Positions 39,440 to 50,275 of a stretch of 64,000 nucleotides of DNA are shown here, in pieces. The stretch's first letter is position 1. Every line of letters begins with the position of its first letter. The notes under the pieces are model-generated. The model was not told the origin of the DNA. It did not search any database and worked only from the letters and a program-made list of their open reading frames with translations. A program made the position numbers and the translations under genes. Source of the DNA: Gp6-AA40 sp035263125 (GTDB lineage: Bacteria; Acidobacteriota; Vicinamibacteria; Vicinamibacterales; UBA2999); assembly GCA_035263125.1 (NCBI GenBank), contig DATFRP010000097.1:1-64000 (forward strand). The letters are read 5' to 3'.

Positions 39440-40228
39440 ATGAAAGCGCCAGTACGTTCTTGGCATGGGCAGTTGAAATACACCGGCCACTTTTCCCGCG
39501 AAGCGTATGCGGTCTGGGCGGGCTCGCGCGACGGCGCGGCCTCGCTCGACCGGCTCGCCGCTCAGGGAGGCTTCGCACTCTTCGGCAGAAAACGCGCGGC
39601 CGATCGCCGTGTCTGGCGCCAGCTCAATGACGTTGCGCGCGCGGACGCCGTGGCCACGGTGCTCCGGCGGGAGGTGTACTCTTACCTCGTCCGCATCGAC
39701 CCGCTGGTCTACGCGGAGGGTCTGCCCTCGATCATGATCGATCTCCGTCGTCTGATCGTGATACCGCGTGTGATGGTCAGCGGCGAGGCGTGCCGACGGA
39801 TGGTTCGGGAGCTGCATGTGCAGCCGGCGTTCATCGGTCTGCCCGGCGGAGAATCGCTTCGGCGATGGTTTGTGCTGACGGTGCTCGAGAGTCTCGCGTC
39901 CAGCGTGGTGGAGGCGCACCCTTCAGTGCGGCATCCTCTCCCGGCAGGCGACGGATGGATGGTCGTCGGCGTCAACAATGAGTACCAGTGGCAGAAGCCG
40001 CTCCATAGCCTGTCATGGCCCGGTCACTACATCGTGCTCGAGGTGGGACGCGCGCCGCTCACGCGATCGATTCGAAGCGCTGTCACCGGCGCCATCGCCG
40101 GGCTCGAGGCGTCGCTGCCTTCGCTCTCGTATGTCGATCGAACGGAGATCCTCAAGCGCGCAACCGAGTCGCTCGAACGCCGGTCGACCACCAGGCGTCG
40201 ACACGTGAGATTTTCCACGCCGTCATAG
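39440..40228 (+). CDS. Conserved-looking hypothetical protein
   Basis: 262 residues from ATG 39440; the frame is open to 39266 but that part overlaps the SDR gene and is composed of Arg/Pro-rich shadow sequence. No signal peptide or membrane helix. It is Arg-rich with a mixed alpha/beta look (VYSYLVRIDPLVYAEGLPSIMIDLRRLIVIPRVMVSGEACRRMVRELHVQPAFIG) and a basic C-terminus (RSTTRRRHVRFSTPS). I do not recognise a family. A large antisense frame overlaps it (39341-39919), but the composition of this frame and the codon bias (G/C at third positions) favour it. Confidence 0.55.
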   Translation: MKAPVRSWHGQLKYTGHFSREAYAVWAGSRDGAASLDRLAAQGGFALFGRKRAADRRVWRQLNDVARADAVATVLRREVYSYLVRIDPLVYAEGLPSIMIDLRRLIVIPRVMVSGEACRRMVRELHVQPAFIGLPGGESLRRWFVLTVLESLASSVVEAHPSVRHPLPAGDGWMVVGVNNEYQWQKPLHSLSWPGHYIVLEVGRAPLTRSIRSAVTGAIAGLEASLPSLSYVDRTEILKRATESLERRSTTRRRHVRFSTPS

Positions 40229-40230
40229 GG

Positions 40231-40314
40231 GAATTGGGGTCGGAGGTCATTTTTTTTGGAGGACATTCTGATGATTCGTCACTGTCCTCCAAAAATGACC
40301 TCCGACCCCAATTC
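40231..40314. repeat. Long hairpin element GAATTGGGGTCGG...CCGACCCCAATTC
   Basis: The arms 40231-40264 and 40284-40314 are complementary over 31 bp; the left arm has eight T where the right has five A. The loop is 19 nt. The core TTGGGGTCGG then GGTCATTTTT is shared with the element at 8597-8659. It sits between convergent genes, and the right end overlaps the amidohydrolase stop codon (40313-40315). Confidence 0.9.
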
Positions 40315-41593
40315 ACTCATTCCTGACGACCACGCCGTCTTTCATCACGAAGGTCACTCGTTCGAGCTCGGTGATGTCCGCCAGCGGATCCCCTCTGACG
40401 GCGATCAGGTCCGCGTGCTTGCCAGGCTCGATGGAGCCGATGCGATCGCTCCAGCCAAGCAGTTCCGCCGCCGTCATCGTCGCACTGCGAATCGCCTGCG
40501 CCGGCGTCATGCCGTACTCGACGTAGTACCGCAATTCGCGCGCCTGGTTGAGCGAGGTCCACGGGAAGCCGCCGACATCGGTGCCGAGCGCGATCTTCAC
40601 GCGTGCCTGCAGCGCACGCGCGAACGCGCGGCGTTCCGACTCGACCATCTTCGGCCAGTCACCTGCCCGCCCTGGTGCCACATAGATCGTGACGGTAATA
40701 GTGGGCACCCAATACACACCACGACGTTCCATCTCCTTCAATGTCTCGTCGGTGAGGCCGTTGCCATGTTCGATCGAGTCGACGCCAGCGCGCAGCGCCG
40801 CCGCGATCCCATCCGACCCGATCGCGTGCGCAGCGACGGGATGGCCCAGACGATGCGTTTCGTCGACGATCGCGCGCGCCTCCTCGTCAGTGAAGTTGAC
40901 ACGGCTGTGCAACGTTCCATCAGCGGCGTAGAAGTACCCCCGGTCGGAGTAGTACTTGATCCAGTCGGCGCCGTGAGCGATCTGCTCGCGGACGGCGAGG
41001 CGGGCTCCGTCGACACCGTCGACGACCTGCACGCCGTGCGGCAGTGCCAGCTCCCACGAGTACCCGAGCAGCGGATACATGCCAGTCGGCGCCATCGCGC
41101 GCGTCGCCACCAGCAGATGGGGGCCGGGAATCTCACCGCGATCGATCGCCGTCTTCACATCGACGTCTGCATACATCGCCCCTTCGGTTTCCAGATCACG
41201 CAGCGTCGTGAACCCGTGTTCCAGCGCCAGACGCGCGTTCCGCGCCGCGAGGATGGCACGATACGGAATCGATTGGGCGAGCAGCTGCTTGTCGTAGTCG
41301 GCCGCGGTCACATCGCCTTGCAGCAACAGGTGGGTGTGGGCATCGATCAAGCCCGGCAGGACGGTCGCCCGCGAGAGATCCTGCACGCTCGCACCTGGCG
41401 GCGGTGCCCCACCCGGGGTCACCGACACGATGCGACCGCCTTCGACCACGATGAGGGCGTTGCTGATGGGCCGATCGGACCGGCCATCGATCAGCCTGCC
41501 GGCGCGAATCGCGATGCGGGTGGGTGCCTGTGCCGAGAGCGCCACGACGATCGCCGTCGGCAGCAACTGAACGATCAGCAGTCGGCGGAACAC
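40313..41593 (-). CDS. Exported amidohydrolase (metal-dependent, imidazolonepropionase-like)
   Basis: 426 residues from GTG 41593 with GGAGGAGG a few nt upstream. The signal peptide (FRRLLIVQLLPTAIVVALSAQA) precedes the amidohydrolase fold: LIDGRSDRPISNALIVVEGGRIVSV, metal ligands in PGLIDAHTHLLL, carbamylated-Lys region HGADWIKYY, HPVAAHAIGSDGIAAAL, SIEHGNGLTDE, the final Asp in IALGTDVGGFPW, and GSIEPGKHADLIAVRGDPL. Proteins of this type hydrolyse cyclic amides or dipeptides in the periplasm; the substrate is not predictable. It is divergent from the NYN gene with a shared promoter region. Confidence 0.9.
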   Translation of the reverse strand: MFRRLLIVQLLPTAIVVALSAQAPTRIAIRAGRLIDGRSDRPISNALIVVEGGRIVSVTPGGAPPPGASVQDLSRATVLPGLIDAHTHLLLQGDVTAADYDKQLLAQSIPYRAILAARNARLALEHGFTTLRDLETEGAMYADVDVKTAIDRGEIPGPHLLVATRAMAPTGMYPLLGYSWELALPHGVQVVDGVDGARLAVREQIAHGADWIKYYSDRGYFYAADGTLHSRVNFTDEEARAIVDETHRLGHPVAAHAIGSDGIAAALRAGVDSIEHGNGLTDETLKEMERRGVYWVPTITVTIYVAPGRAGDWPKMVESERRAFARALQARVKIALGTDVGGFPWTSLNQARELRYYVEYGMTPAQAIRSATMTAAELLGWSDRIGSIEPGKHADLIAVRGDPLADITELERVTFVMKDGVVVRNE

Positions 41594-41619
41594 AGCGCCT
41601 CCTCCAGAACTGGGTCGGA

Positions 41620-41641
41620 ATTATAGCGATGCGCGTATAAT
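41620..41641. promoter_or_regulatory. Back-to-back -10 boxes for the amidohydrolase and NYN genes
   Basis: TATAAT on the minus strand (41625-41620) faces the amidohydrolase gene and TATAAT on the plus strand (41636-41641) faces the NYN gene, 10 nt apart, so each polymerase site would cover the other's -35 region. Neither -35 is close to consensus. Confidence 0.5.
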
Positions 41642-41650
41642 CTCAGAGAC

Positions 41651-41668
41651 GGCTGCCGCTGGGCAGCC
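41651..41668 (+). promoter_or_regulatory. Hairpin in the NYN leader
   Basis: GGCTGCC-GCTG-GGCAGCC, a perfect 7-bp stem starting about 3 nt after the predicted transcription start. The untranslated leader from there to ATG 41782 would be about 134 nt, unusually long for this window. Confidence 0.5.
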
Positions 41669-41781
41669 GGGTACAACCTTCGACTTCAGGTGCAGGAACT
41701 CATCGAAACGCCGCGGAAATCGTTAGGATTTCTTGCTTGAGTCCAACCTGGACACGTCGAGTCCACAGCACACGGCAGTAC

Positions 41782-43260
41782 ATGACCCTTACAGATCCAC
41801 GCACGACCCGCATCGCAGTCTTCATCGATTTCGACAACGTCGAGATTGGCGTCAAGTCCACCATCGGCCAGCAGTTCGACATCGGCCTCGTCCTTGAAGC
41901 CATCAAGGAACGCGGCGAGATCGTCACCAAGATCGCCTACAGCGACTGGAAACGCGCCGGCGACTACAGCCGGCTGCTCACGCAACATGCCATCCGCATG
42001 GTGCAGCGCAACCTGACGCCCGGCGGCGACAAGAACGGCGCCGACATCACCATGGCACTCGATGCGCTCGAGATGGCGTTCACCCACGATCACATCAACG
42101 CCTTCGTGATCGTCGGCGGCGACAGCGACTTCATCTCCCTCGTCGAGAAGCTCAAACAGTACGGACGCAAGGTGATCGTCGTGGGCGGACGCCAGTTCAC
42201 CAGCGTGACGATGCAGCGCAACTGTCATGAGTTCATCGCCTACGAAAACCTCGTGGGCAGCCGCGGCCGCTCCTCCGAGCGCGGCGGTCGTCCGGTCGGC
42301 ACGAGCGAGATCTCCAAAGCGCTGCCGATCGTCAAGCGCGCGCTGAAGGTGTTGAGCGAGCGCGAAGTCGCGCCCCAGCTCGGTCTCCTCAAGAGCACGT
42401 TGCTGCAACTCGACTCGACCTTCTCCGAGCGCGAATACGGCGCCGGCAGCTTCAGAGACTTCATGGAGAAGATCGCGCAGACCGGCGCGGTCACGCTGAA
42501 GCACGCAGGCCGAAGCATGATGGTGGAGTCGCGCGAGGACGGTCCGGCCGATATCGAGGTGGTTGCCGACAACAGCGACCGGCCGCCGGCTCCTTCCGAG
42601 TCGAAGGCGCCGACCGCAGTCGGTTCCAATGGCGACGACCATGACGAATCGATGCCGGCGTCGTCCCTCAGCATGCAGGACGGCGTCCGCGCCCTGCAGC
42701 AGGCGATCAGTCAGGCGCCGACGCCTCCCCGCTGGCCGATGTACGTGCGCCAGGCCAAGCAGTTCCTGCGCAGCGCGATCGAGGGGTTCGACGAGCGCAA
42801 GTACGGCTTCGTATCAGTGGTCGACCTGCTGCGTGCGGCAGGCAAGGAAGGGGTGCTGCGCATCGAGCGCGATCGGCAGGGCGCAGTACGGGTGTTCCCC
42901 GGCCCGAACCTGAACGCGCGCACCGAGGCCCCGCCGCCGGTCGAACTGGATGAGACCGTCGACGTCGAGGTGCCGGCCGAGTCGATCGTGACGCCCCCCG
43001 ACATCGTCGATGTCATCGAGGAGGCGCCGCCAATTGAAGAAGCGGTGATCATCGACGAGGATCCCGCCGACGCCCAACCTCCGGACGTGTCGAACGAGTC
43101 GGCGCCGCTGCACATGCCGCGTGGACGCCGAGGCAGTCGCAGCCGCAAGACGACCGCGACGCGCTCGTCGCGCGAGTCGTCGTCGACACGCACTCAGAAG
43201 GAGACACGAGTGCCGCGCGCGCGCAAGCGCCGGACGCCGCCCCCCGAGTCCGGCGACTAG
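41782..43260 (+). CDS. NYN (PIN-like) RNase with two LOTUS/OST-HTH domains
   Basis: 492 residues from ATG 41782. The N-terminal NYN domain (about residues 1-150) has RIAVFIDFDNVEIG, the acidic GADITMALDALEMA and VIVGGDSDFISLVEKLKQYGRKVIVVG: the PIN-like Asp residues of LabA/DUF88 nucleases. An OST-HTH/LOTUS domain follows at about 178-245 (VKRALKVLSEREVAPQLGLLKSTLLQLDSTFSEREYGAGSFRDFME) and a second at about 315-375 (FLRSAIEGFDERKYGFVSVVDLLRAAGKEGVLRIERDRQG). An acidic stretch and a Lys/Arg/Ser tail end the protein. LOTUS domains bind RNA, so it is a likely RNA-processing enzyme. It ends 11 nt before the topoisomerase B gene. Confidence 0.9.
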   Translation: MTLTDPRTTRIAVFIDFDNVEIGVKSTIGQQFDIGLVLEAIKERGEIVTKIAYSDWKRAGDYSRLLTQHAIRMVQRNLTPGGDKNGADITMALDALEMAFTHDHINAFVIVGGDSDFISLVEKLKQYGRKVIVVGGRQFTSVTMQRNCHEFIAYENLVGSRGRSSERGGRPVGTSEISKALPIVKRALKVLSEREVAPQLGLLKSTLLQLDSTFSEREYGAGSFRDFMEKIAQTGAVTLKHAGRSMMVESREDGPADIEVVADNSDRPPAPSESKAPTAVGSNGDDHDESMPASSLSMQDGVRALQQAISQAPTPPRWPMYVRQAKQFLRSAIEGFDERKYGFVSVVDLLRAAGKEGVLRIERDRQGAVRVFPGPNLNARTEAPPPVELDETVDVEVPAESIVTPPDIVDVIEEAPPIEEAVIIDEDPADAQPPDVSNESAPLHMPRGRRGSRSRKTTATRSSRESSSTRTQKETRVPRARKRRTPPPESGD

Positions 43261-43271
43261 AGCATCGATAC

Positions 43272-45176
<1,905 letters not shown>

Positions 45177-45192
45177 TCGAATCAGGCAAGAC

Positions 45193-45217
45193 GCCGGGCC
45201 TCGAGAACAGGCCCGGC
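45193..45217. repeat. GC hairpin GCCGGGCCT/AGGCCCGGC
   Basis: Nine-bp perfect stem with loop CGAGAAC between convergent topoisomerase B and sugar dehydrogenase genes. It could terminate transcription from both sides but has no U tract. Confidence 0.75.
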
Positions 45218-45226
45218 CGACACTGT

Positions 45227-46546
45227 CTACTGCGCGGGTTCGACTTTCAGCACCGCTCCGAACGTCTCGTCTGTGAGCGCGTAGAGATAACCATCCGGCC
45301 CCGGCTTCACTTCGCGAACCCGCTGCTTCAATTCCGCGAGCATGATCTCGCGGTTCGTCGGCAGTCCTTTGTCGTTGAAGACGACACGTTGAATGTGCTG
45401 ACCGGTGTTGTTGCGCATCGCGCCGACGAACGCACTGCCTTTCCACTGCGGGAACTTGTCGCCGTCGTAGAACGACAGCCCTGAAATCGCGATCGCCGGA
45501 ACCCAGAACACGTACGGCTCCTCGAGCCCCGGCGCGGTGAAGCCTTCGCCGACGCGGGTGCCGTCGTAGTTTCTGCCGAGCGAGACGCGGGGCCAGCCGT
45601 AGTTCTTCCCGGCTTGAATGATGTTCAGCTCGTCGCCACCCTGCGGCCCTTCTTCCGTCGACCACAACTCGTTGGTCGTCGGGTGGAACGCAAGGCCGAG
45701 CGGGTTGCGGTGCCCGAGCGCGTAGATCTCAGGAAGGTAGCCGGGCTTTCCGATGAAGGGATTGTCGGGCGGTACCGAGCCGTCGTCACGGATGCGGAGA
45801 ATCTTGCCGATGTGCGAGGCGGGATCCTGCGCCATCTTCGGTATGTTGCGATCGCCAAGCGAGACGTACAGGAGCCCGTTCTTGTCCCACGCGAGACGCG
45901 ATCCGTAACTGCCGCTCGCGGGACCGACGCTTTGATCGGTGCCGGGCCCACCGTGATACGCCTTCGCGACGAGGATGTCTTTGCCGTCAGTCAGCGTCGA
46001 GCCGCCGTCCCATTTCGCGCGATACACCGCGGTGGTCGCGTTGCCCTGACCCTCTCCGGGCTTCGAATACGTGAGATAGATCAGCCGGTTCTGCGCGAAG
46101 TTCGGATGCAGCGAGACGTCGAGCAGTCCGCCGAGACCGGTCGCCAGCATCTGAGGCAGCGGACCGATCGGTGTCGGATCGAGCGCGCCACTGCGGAATA
46201 CGCGCAAACGTCCCGGCCGCTCGGTAATCAGCAGGCTGCCGTCGGGCACGAACGCGATGCCCCATGGATGGTCGACGCCTTTCGTGACCACCGAGACATG
46301 TACGCGGCCGCGTCCGGCGGAAAGATCCCACGGCCCTGCGCCGAGCGTGTCGGTCGGCGCCGGGCCGCGCCCGCGCGCGCCCCGCCCCGCAGGTGCGCCC
46401 GTGCCTCTCGACGGCGCTTGTTGCGCCGAGCTGGCGGCACCGAGTGCCAGGAACAGCACAAGTCCGAGAGTGAGGCAGGCGACGACAGATCCTGAATGCT
46501 TCTTCAACGGCGCATCTCCATGACGGAACGGAAGTGACGCGCACAA
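45227..46546 (-). CDS. PQQ-dependent sugar dehydrogenase (soluble aldose type)
   Basis: 439 residues; GTG 46546 is the furthest start, and TTG 46507 just before KKHSGSVVACLTLGLVLFLALGAASSAQ is an alternative. After the signal peptide and a Gly/Arg-rich linker, a six-bladed propeller reads DHPWGIAFVPDGSLLITERPGRLRVF, GLLDVSLHPNFAQNRLIYLTYS, GSRLAWDKNGLLYVSLGDRN, YALGHRNPLGLAFHPTTNELWSTEEGPQGGDELNII, GKNYGWPRVS and VKPGPDGYLYALTD: the full sGDH/sorbosone dehydrogenase signature (catalytic His in DHPW, GHRNP). It oxidises sugars in the periplasm with PQQ. No PQQ biosynthesis genes are in the window. Confidence 0.9.
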   Translation of the reverse strand: MCASLPFRHGDAPLKKHSGSVVACLTLGLVLFLALGAASSAQQAPSRGTGAPAGRGARGRGPAPTDTLGAGPWDLSAGRGRVHVSVVTKGVDHPWGIAFVPDGSLLITERPGRLRVFRSGALDPTPIGPLPQMLATGLGGLLDVSLHPNFAQNRLIYLTYSKPGEGQGNATTAVYRAKWDGGSTLTDGKDILVAKAYHGGPGTDQSVGPASGSYGSRLAWDKNGLLYVSLGDRNIPKMAQDPASHIGKILRIRDDGSVPPDNPFIGKPGYLPEIYALGHRNPLGLAFHPTTNELWSTEEGPQGGDELNIIQAGKNYGWPRVSLGRNYDGTRVGEGFTAPGLEEPYVFWVPAIAISGLSFYDGDKFPQWKGSAFVGAMRNNTGQHIQRVVFNDKGLPTNREIMLAELKQRVREVKPGPDGYLYALTDETFGAVLKVEPAQ

Positions 46547-46629
46547 TCATATGCGGTCACGGCCGCGAAAGTCGTTGGCCGCAGAGGTGATGTCTGAAGA
46601 TGGCGCACATGGGCGCCGTCAGGCGTCCT

Positions 46630-49600
46630 TCAGGGCGTGACCGCCGGAGCGGCGCTCGCCAGCAGCGCCTCGAACGCCGCCGGGTCGACCGGCTTGGTCA
46701 GGTGCGTATCGAAGCCGGCCTCGCGTGCACGCTCTTTGTCGTGGTCCTGCCCCCAGCCGGTCAACGCCACGATCACGATGGCGTGATCGAACGTGTGGCT
46801 GCGGATTTGACGGCATGCGCGATAGCCGTCGATGCCCGGCATGTCGATGTCGAGGAAGATGAAGTCGGGCTGGAATTCTCTGACCACGTCGAGCCCGTCG
46901 ATCGCATTCTTCGCCGTTCGTGCGACGCCTCCGAGCTGCTGGATCACCATCGACAAGGTCTCAGCTGCGTCTTCGTTGTCGTCGATGATGACCGCACGGC
47001 ATCGGATGCGATGGACCTCGGTGCGCGGGACCGGTGCGACCGGCTTGGCGCGCGACAGGGGCATCTTCATCACGAACGTGCTGCCATGACCGGGTCCCTG
47101 GCTGTACGCGTCGATTGTGCCGCCGTGCAATTCCATGAGTCGCCTCGCGAGCGCGAGGCCGATGCCGAGGCCGCCGTGCCCGCTGCCGCGGTCGCCCTGG
47201 GCGAAGAGATCGAACACGCGCGGCAACACGTCCTTCGCGATGCCCATGCCGTTGTCGGTCACACTGATGGCCAGCTGCGCGTCCGGCACGCCGCCAACCG
47301 CAAGCGTCAACGCTGATACGCGTATCCGCCCATGTGATGGCGTGAACTTCAACGCGTTGTGAATGACGTTCGACAGTACCTGCACGAAGCGCGTCGGGTC
47401 GACGTTGACGACGCACGGACGCTGTGGGAGCTCGAGGCTGAGATCGATCCTGTTCGCGTCGATCGCCAGACGCTGCGCATCGATGGCGCCTTGTACGAGT
47501 GCGTTGAGTGCGGTGGGGACTCGCTGCAGGACGATCTTGCCTGACGCGATCCGCGAGATGTCGAGCAGGTCGTCGATGAGTCGCACCATGTGCGCGACCT
47601 GGCGTTCCATCAGCTCCCGCGTCTTCTTGACCGACTCCTGCGAGTCGCCTGCGAGACGTATCAGCTCCAGCCCGGTTCGGATCGGCGCCAGCGGGTTGCG
47701 CAGTTCATGGGCGAGCAGCGCCAGGAACTCGTCCTTTCGCGCGTCGGCTTCCCGCAGTTTGCGTTCAGATTCTTCGAGCTCCTCGCTCCGGCTCCTGAGC
47801 GCGGCGTCGGATTCCTTGCGAAGCCTCGCCAGTGCGAGTTGCGACCCGATGCGCGCCAGCAGATCGCGCGCGCTGAACGGCTTGACCAGGTAATCGTCGG
47901 CGCTGGCAGTGAGGCCTTCGATACGCGCTTCCTCGCCCGCCCGCGCCGAGAGCATGATCACCGGCAGCGATCGAAGGTGCTCGTCGCCGCGGATCGCGCT
48001 CAACAGGCCGAAGCCATCCAGGTTCGGCATCATCACATCGGTCAGGATCAGATCCGGTGGGTTCGCGCGGATGCGGTCGAGTGCCGTCTTCCCGTCGGGG
48101 ACCGATTCGACGTGGTAGCTGGGCCTGAGGATCCGGCCGAGATACTCACGCATGTCGGCGTTGTCATCGGCCACAAGCACGCGCGCTCGCGGCTCCCGAT
48201 CGGCGGTAATGGGGCCGCTGTCCGACAGTCCGCCGATGTCGATCGATGCGTGTTCCTCGCCTGTCGCCGGCAGCCATCGAAGGGCCTCCTCGACATACGG
48301 ATTCGCGCCCACGCTGGTCGACGCGAGTTGTCGTCCGGCCGAGATCCGTTCGGGCGGCAGATGCGCGGTTCCGGTGCGGACGCGCACGGTGAATGTCGTA
48401 CCGTGGCCTTCCCGACTCGTCACCGCGACGTGACCGCCGTGAAGCCGAGCCAGTTCCTGCACGAGCGCCAGACCAATGCCCGTGCCTTCGAATGTTCGCG
48501 CCCTGTCGTTCTTGACGCGGTGGAAGCGTTGAAACACCAGGGGCAGGTCCGACTCGGGAATGCCGACGCCGGTATCGGTCACGGTCAGCTCGACGTGCTC
48601 CCCGCGCCAGCGAAGGCGAACCGTGATCGCGCCGTCGAAGGTGAACTTGAAGCCGTTGGACAGAAGATTGAGAACGATCTTCTCCCACATGTCGCGATCG
48701 ACGTAGACCGACTCGAGGAGCGGATCGCAGTCGACGACGAGCTCGAGGCCGGCCTTCTCGATCGTGGAGCGAAAGACACTTGCGAGCTCTGTCGTGTAGG
48801 CAGCCAGATCGGTCGGCTCGTAGCTCGCGTCGATGCGGCCCGCCTCGATGCGCGAGAAGTCGAGCAGCGTGTTGACCAGCTTCAACAGTCTGAGTGCATT
48901 GCGATGTGCGACCCGTGCCGCCCCGGTGATCTCCCCCGACACGCCTGTCGTGCTCGTGAGCAGATCCTCGAGCGGTCCGATCATGAGCGTCAGCGGCGTC
49001 CGGAATTCATGAGACACGTTCGAGAAGAAGGTGGTCTTCGCGCGGTCGAGCTCGGCGAGCGCTTCCGCTCGTCGACGCTCGGCTTCGCGCGCCTGCGCGT
49101 CGGCAAGGCCTGACGCAATCTGAGCGGCGATCAGCCTGAAGAACGTGCGGTAGTCGTCATCGAGCGCCCGCATCGGGCTGATCGCGGCAATCAGGATCGC
49201 CCGCGGGTGATGCTGCCCGGGCATCGTTATGGGAATCACCTTCGCGCTGGTCGGTGGAGCCTTCCACGCCCCCGTAGGCAGATCCGTAAAACGTTCCGTG
49301 AGATCGGTCAGCGTTTCGATTCGACTTGCGTGCGCGACGGTGCTCACGGTCCAGACGCCGGGACCGTCCTCGTCCAACCTGATCTCTGTGGGAGACGCGG
49401 CAGTGCCGCGCGCGATGCCGGCCGCCACTTTCAGGACGGCGACAGGGAGCCGCTCCTCGACCTGATAGATCATCGCAAACGGAATGTCCTGCGGATTCGC
49501 CGCGAGGATCGTCGCAGCCGCATCGAGCGTGGCGTCTTCGCTTTCGGCCCCTTTGCATCTGGCGGCCAGATCGCGGAGCGTTCGCAGCCGCCGCTCGCCG

Positions 49601-50124
49601 ATCACTTTTTCAGTCGTTTCGATGACCGGGCAGAAGATTCCTGCGATCTTGCCTTCTTCGTCGTGGATGGGGCTGTAGGAGAACGAGAAATACGCCTCCT
49701 CCAGATAGCCGCGATCGATGTGCAACAGCAGGTCGCGTGATCGCGTCGGCTCGGCCTCCGTGAACACCTGCGAGAGCATCGGGCCGATGACATCCCAGAT
49801 CTCGGCCCAGACGGTCGCACCGGGCTGGCCGAGTGCCGCCGGATGTTTTTCGGGCCCGAGAATCTGACGGTACTCGTCGTTGTACAGAATCGCCAGCTCG
49901 GGTCCCCACCAGAGCACGATTGGAAATGCGCAATTCAGACACGTGCTGACGGACGTGCGCAGCGACTGCGACCAGCGCTCGACCGGCCCCAACGTCGTCC
50001 TGGACCAATCGAGCTGGCGCATGCGGGTCGCCATCTCGCTGTTTCCGGGAAAAACCGCTTGGAGTAGCTCCTCAGGCGCCGAGGTGGAACGATTCGAACG
50101 GACTGAGCGGCTGCGTCGAGACAT
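46630..50124 (-). CDS. Hybrid histidine kinase with two kinase cores and two receivers
   Basis: About 1164 residues from ATG 50124 (MSRRSRSVRS; TTG 50133 would add three). Numbering below is from 50133. Order: PAS-like domain (about 40-175, with WSQSLRTSVSTCLNCAFPIVLWWGPEL), GAF-like domain (about 195-345), HisKA with FFSNVSHEFRTPL (His375) and HATPase (N, G1, G2 boxes 490-585), receiver 1 (VLVADDNADMREYLG, acceptor Asp699), coiled coil, second HisKA with FLALLAHELRNPL (His809) and HATPase to about 1025, receiver 2 (AVIIDDNEDAAETL, acceptor Asp1095). No membrane helix is visible, so it should be cytosolic. No separate regulator gene is adjacent; output is unknown. Confidence 0.9.
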   Translation of the reverse strand: MSRRSRSVRSNRSTSAPEELLQAVFPGNSEMATRMRQLDWSRTTLGPVERWSQSLRTSVSTCLNCAFPIVLWWGPELAILYNDEYRQILGPEKHPAALGQPGATVWAEIWDVIGPMLSQVFTEAEPTRSRDLLLHIDRGYLEEAYFSFSYSPIHDEEGKIAGIFCPVIETTEKVIGERRLRTLRDLAARCKGAESEDATLDAAATILAANPQDIPFAMIYQVEERLPVAVLKVAAGIARGTAASPTEIRLDEDGPGVWTVSTVAHASRIETLTDLTERFTDLPTGAWKAPPTSAKVIPITMPGQHHPRAILIAAISPMRALDDDYRTFFRLIAAQIASGLADAQAREAERRRAEALAELDRAKTTFFSNVSHEFRTPLTLMIGPLEDLLTSTTGVSGEITGAARVAHRNALRLLKLVNTLLDFSRIEAGRIDASYEPTDLAAYTTELASVFRSTIEKAGLELVVDCDPLLESVYVDRDMWEKIVLNLLSNGFKFTFDGAITVRLRWRGEHVELTVTDTGVGIPESDLPLVFQRFHRVKNDRARTFEGTGIGLALVQELARLHGGHVAVTSREGHGTTFTVRVRTGTAHLPPERISAGRQLASTSVGANPYVEEALRWLPATGEEHASIDIGGLSDSGPITADREPRARVLVADDNADMREYLGRILRPSYHVESVPDGKTALDRIRANPPDLILTDVMMPNLDGFGLLSAIRGDEHLRSLPVIMLSARAGEEARIEGLTASADDYLVKPFSARDLLARIGSQLALARLRKESDAALRSRSEELEESERKLREADARKDEFLALLAHELRNPLAPIRTGLELIRLAGDSQESVKKTRELMERQVAHMVRLIDDLLDISRIASGKIVLQRVPTALNALVQGAIDAQRLAIDANRIDLSLELPQRPCVVNVDPTRFVQVLSNVIHNALKFTPSHGRIRVSALTLAVGGVPDAQLAISVTDNGMGIAKDVLPRVFDLFAQGDRGSGHGGLGIGLALARRLMELHGGTIDAYSQGPGHGSTFVMKMPLSRAKPVAPVPRTEVHRIRCRAVIIDDNEDAAETLSMVIQQLGGVARTAKNAIDGLDVVREFQPDFIFLDIDMPGIDGYRACRQIRSHTFDHAIVIVALTGWGQDHDKERAREAGFDTHLTKPVDPAAFEALLASAAPAVTP

Positions 50125-50275
50125 CACGGACAAGGCTGCCGGGCATTGTGTGTGCGTCGCGCGGCAAGGGGAATACTGGTTTCACCTGAGTCCGAGAATC
50201 GAAAGTAGCTGAGCTTGCCGGCTCATCTGCCCGCCTCAATTCGGGCAGATGGTCGCCGACACCCGCGGCGAGGCG

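Noticed and set aside
39341..39919. Minus-strand 192-residue frame opposite the hypothetical gene
   Set aside because: His/Arg-rich composition without start signal; typical shadow.
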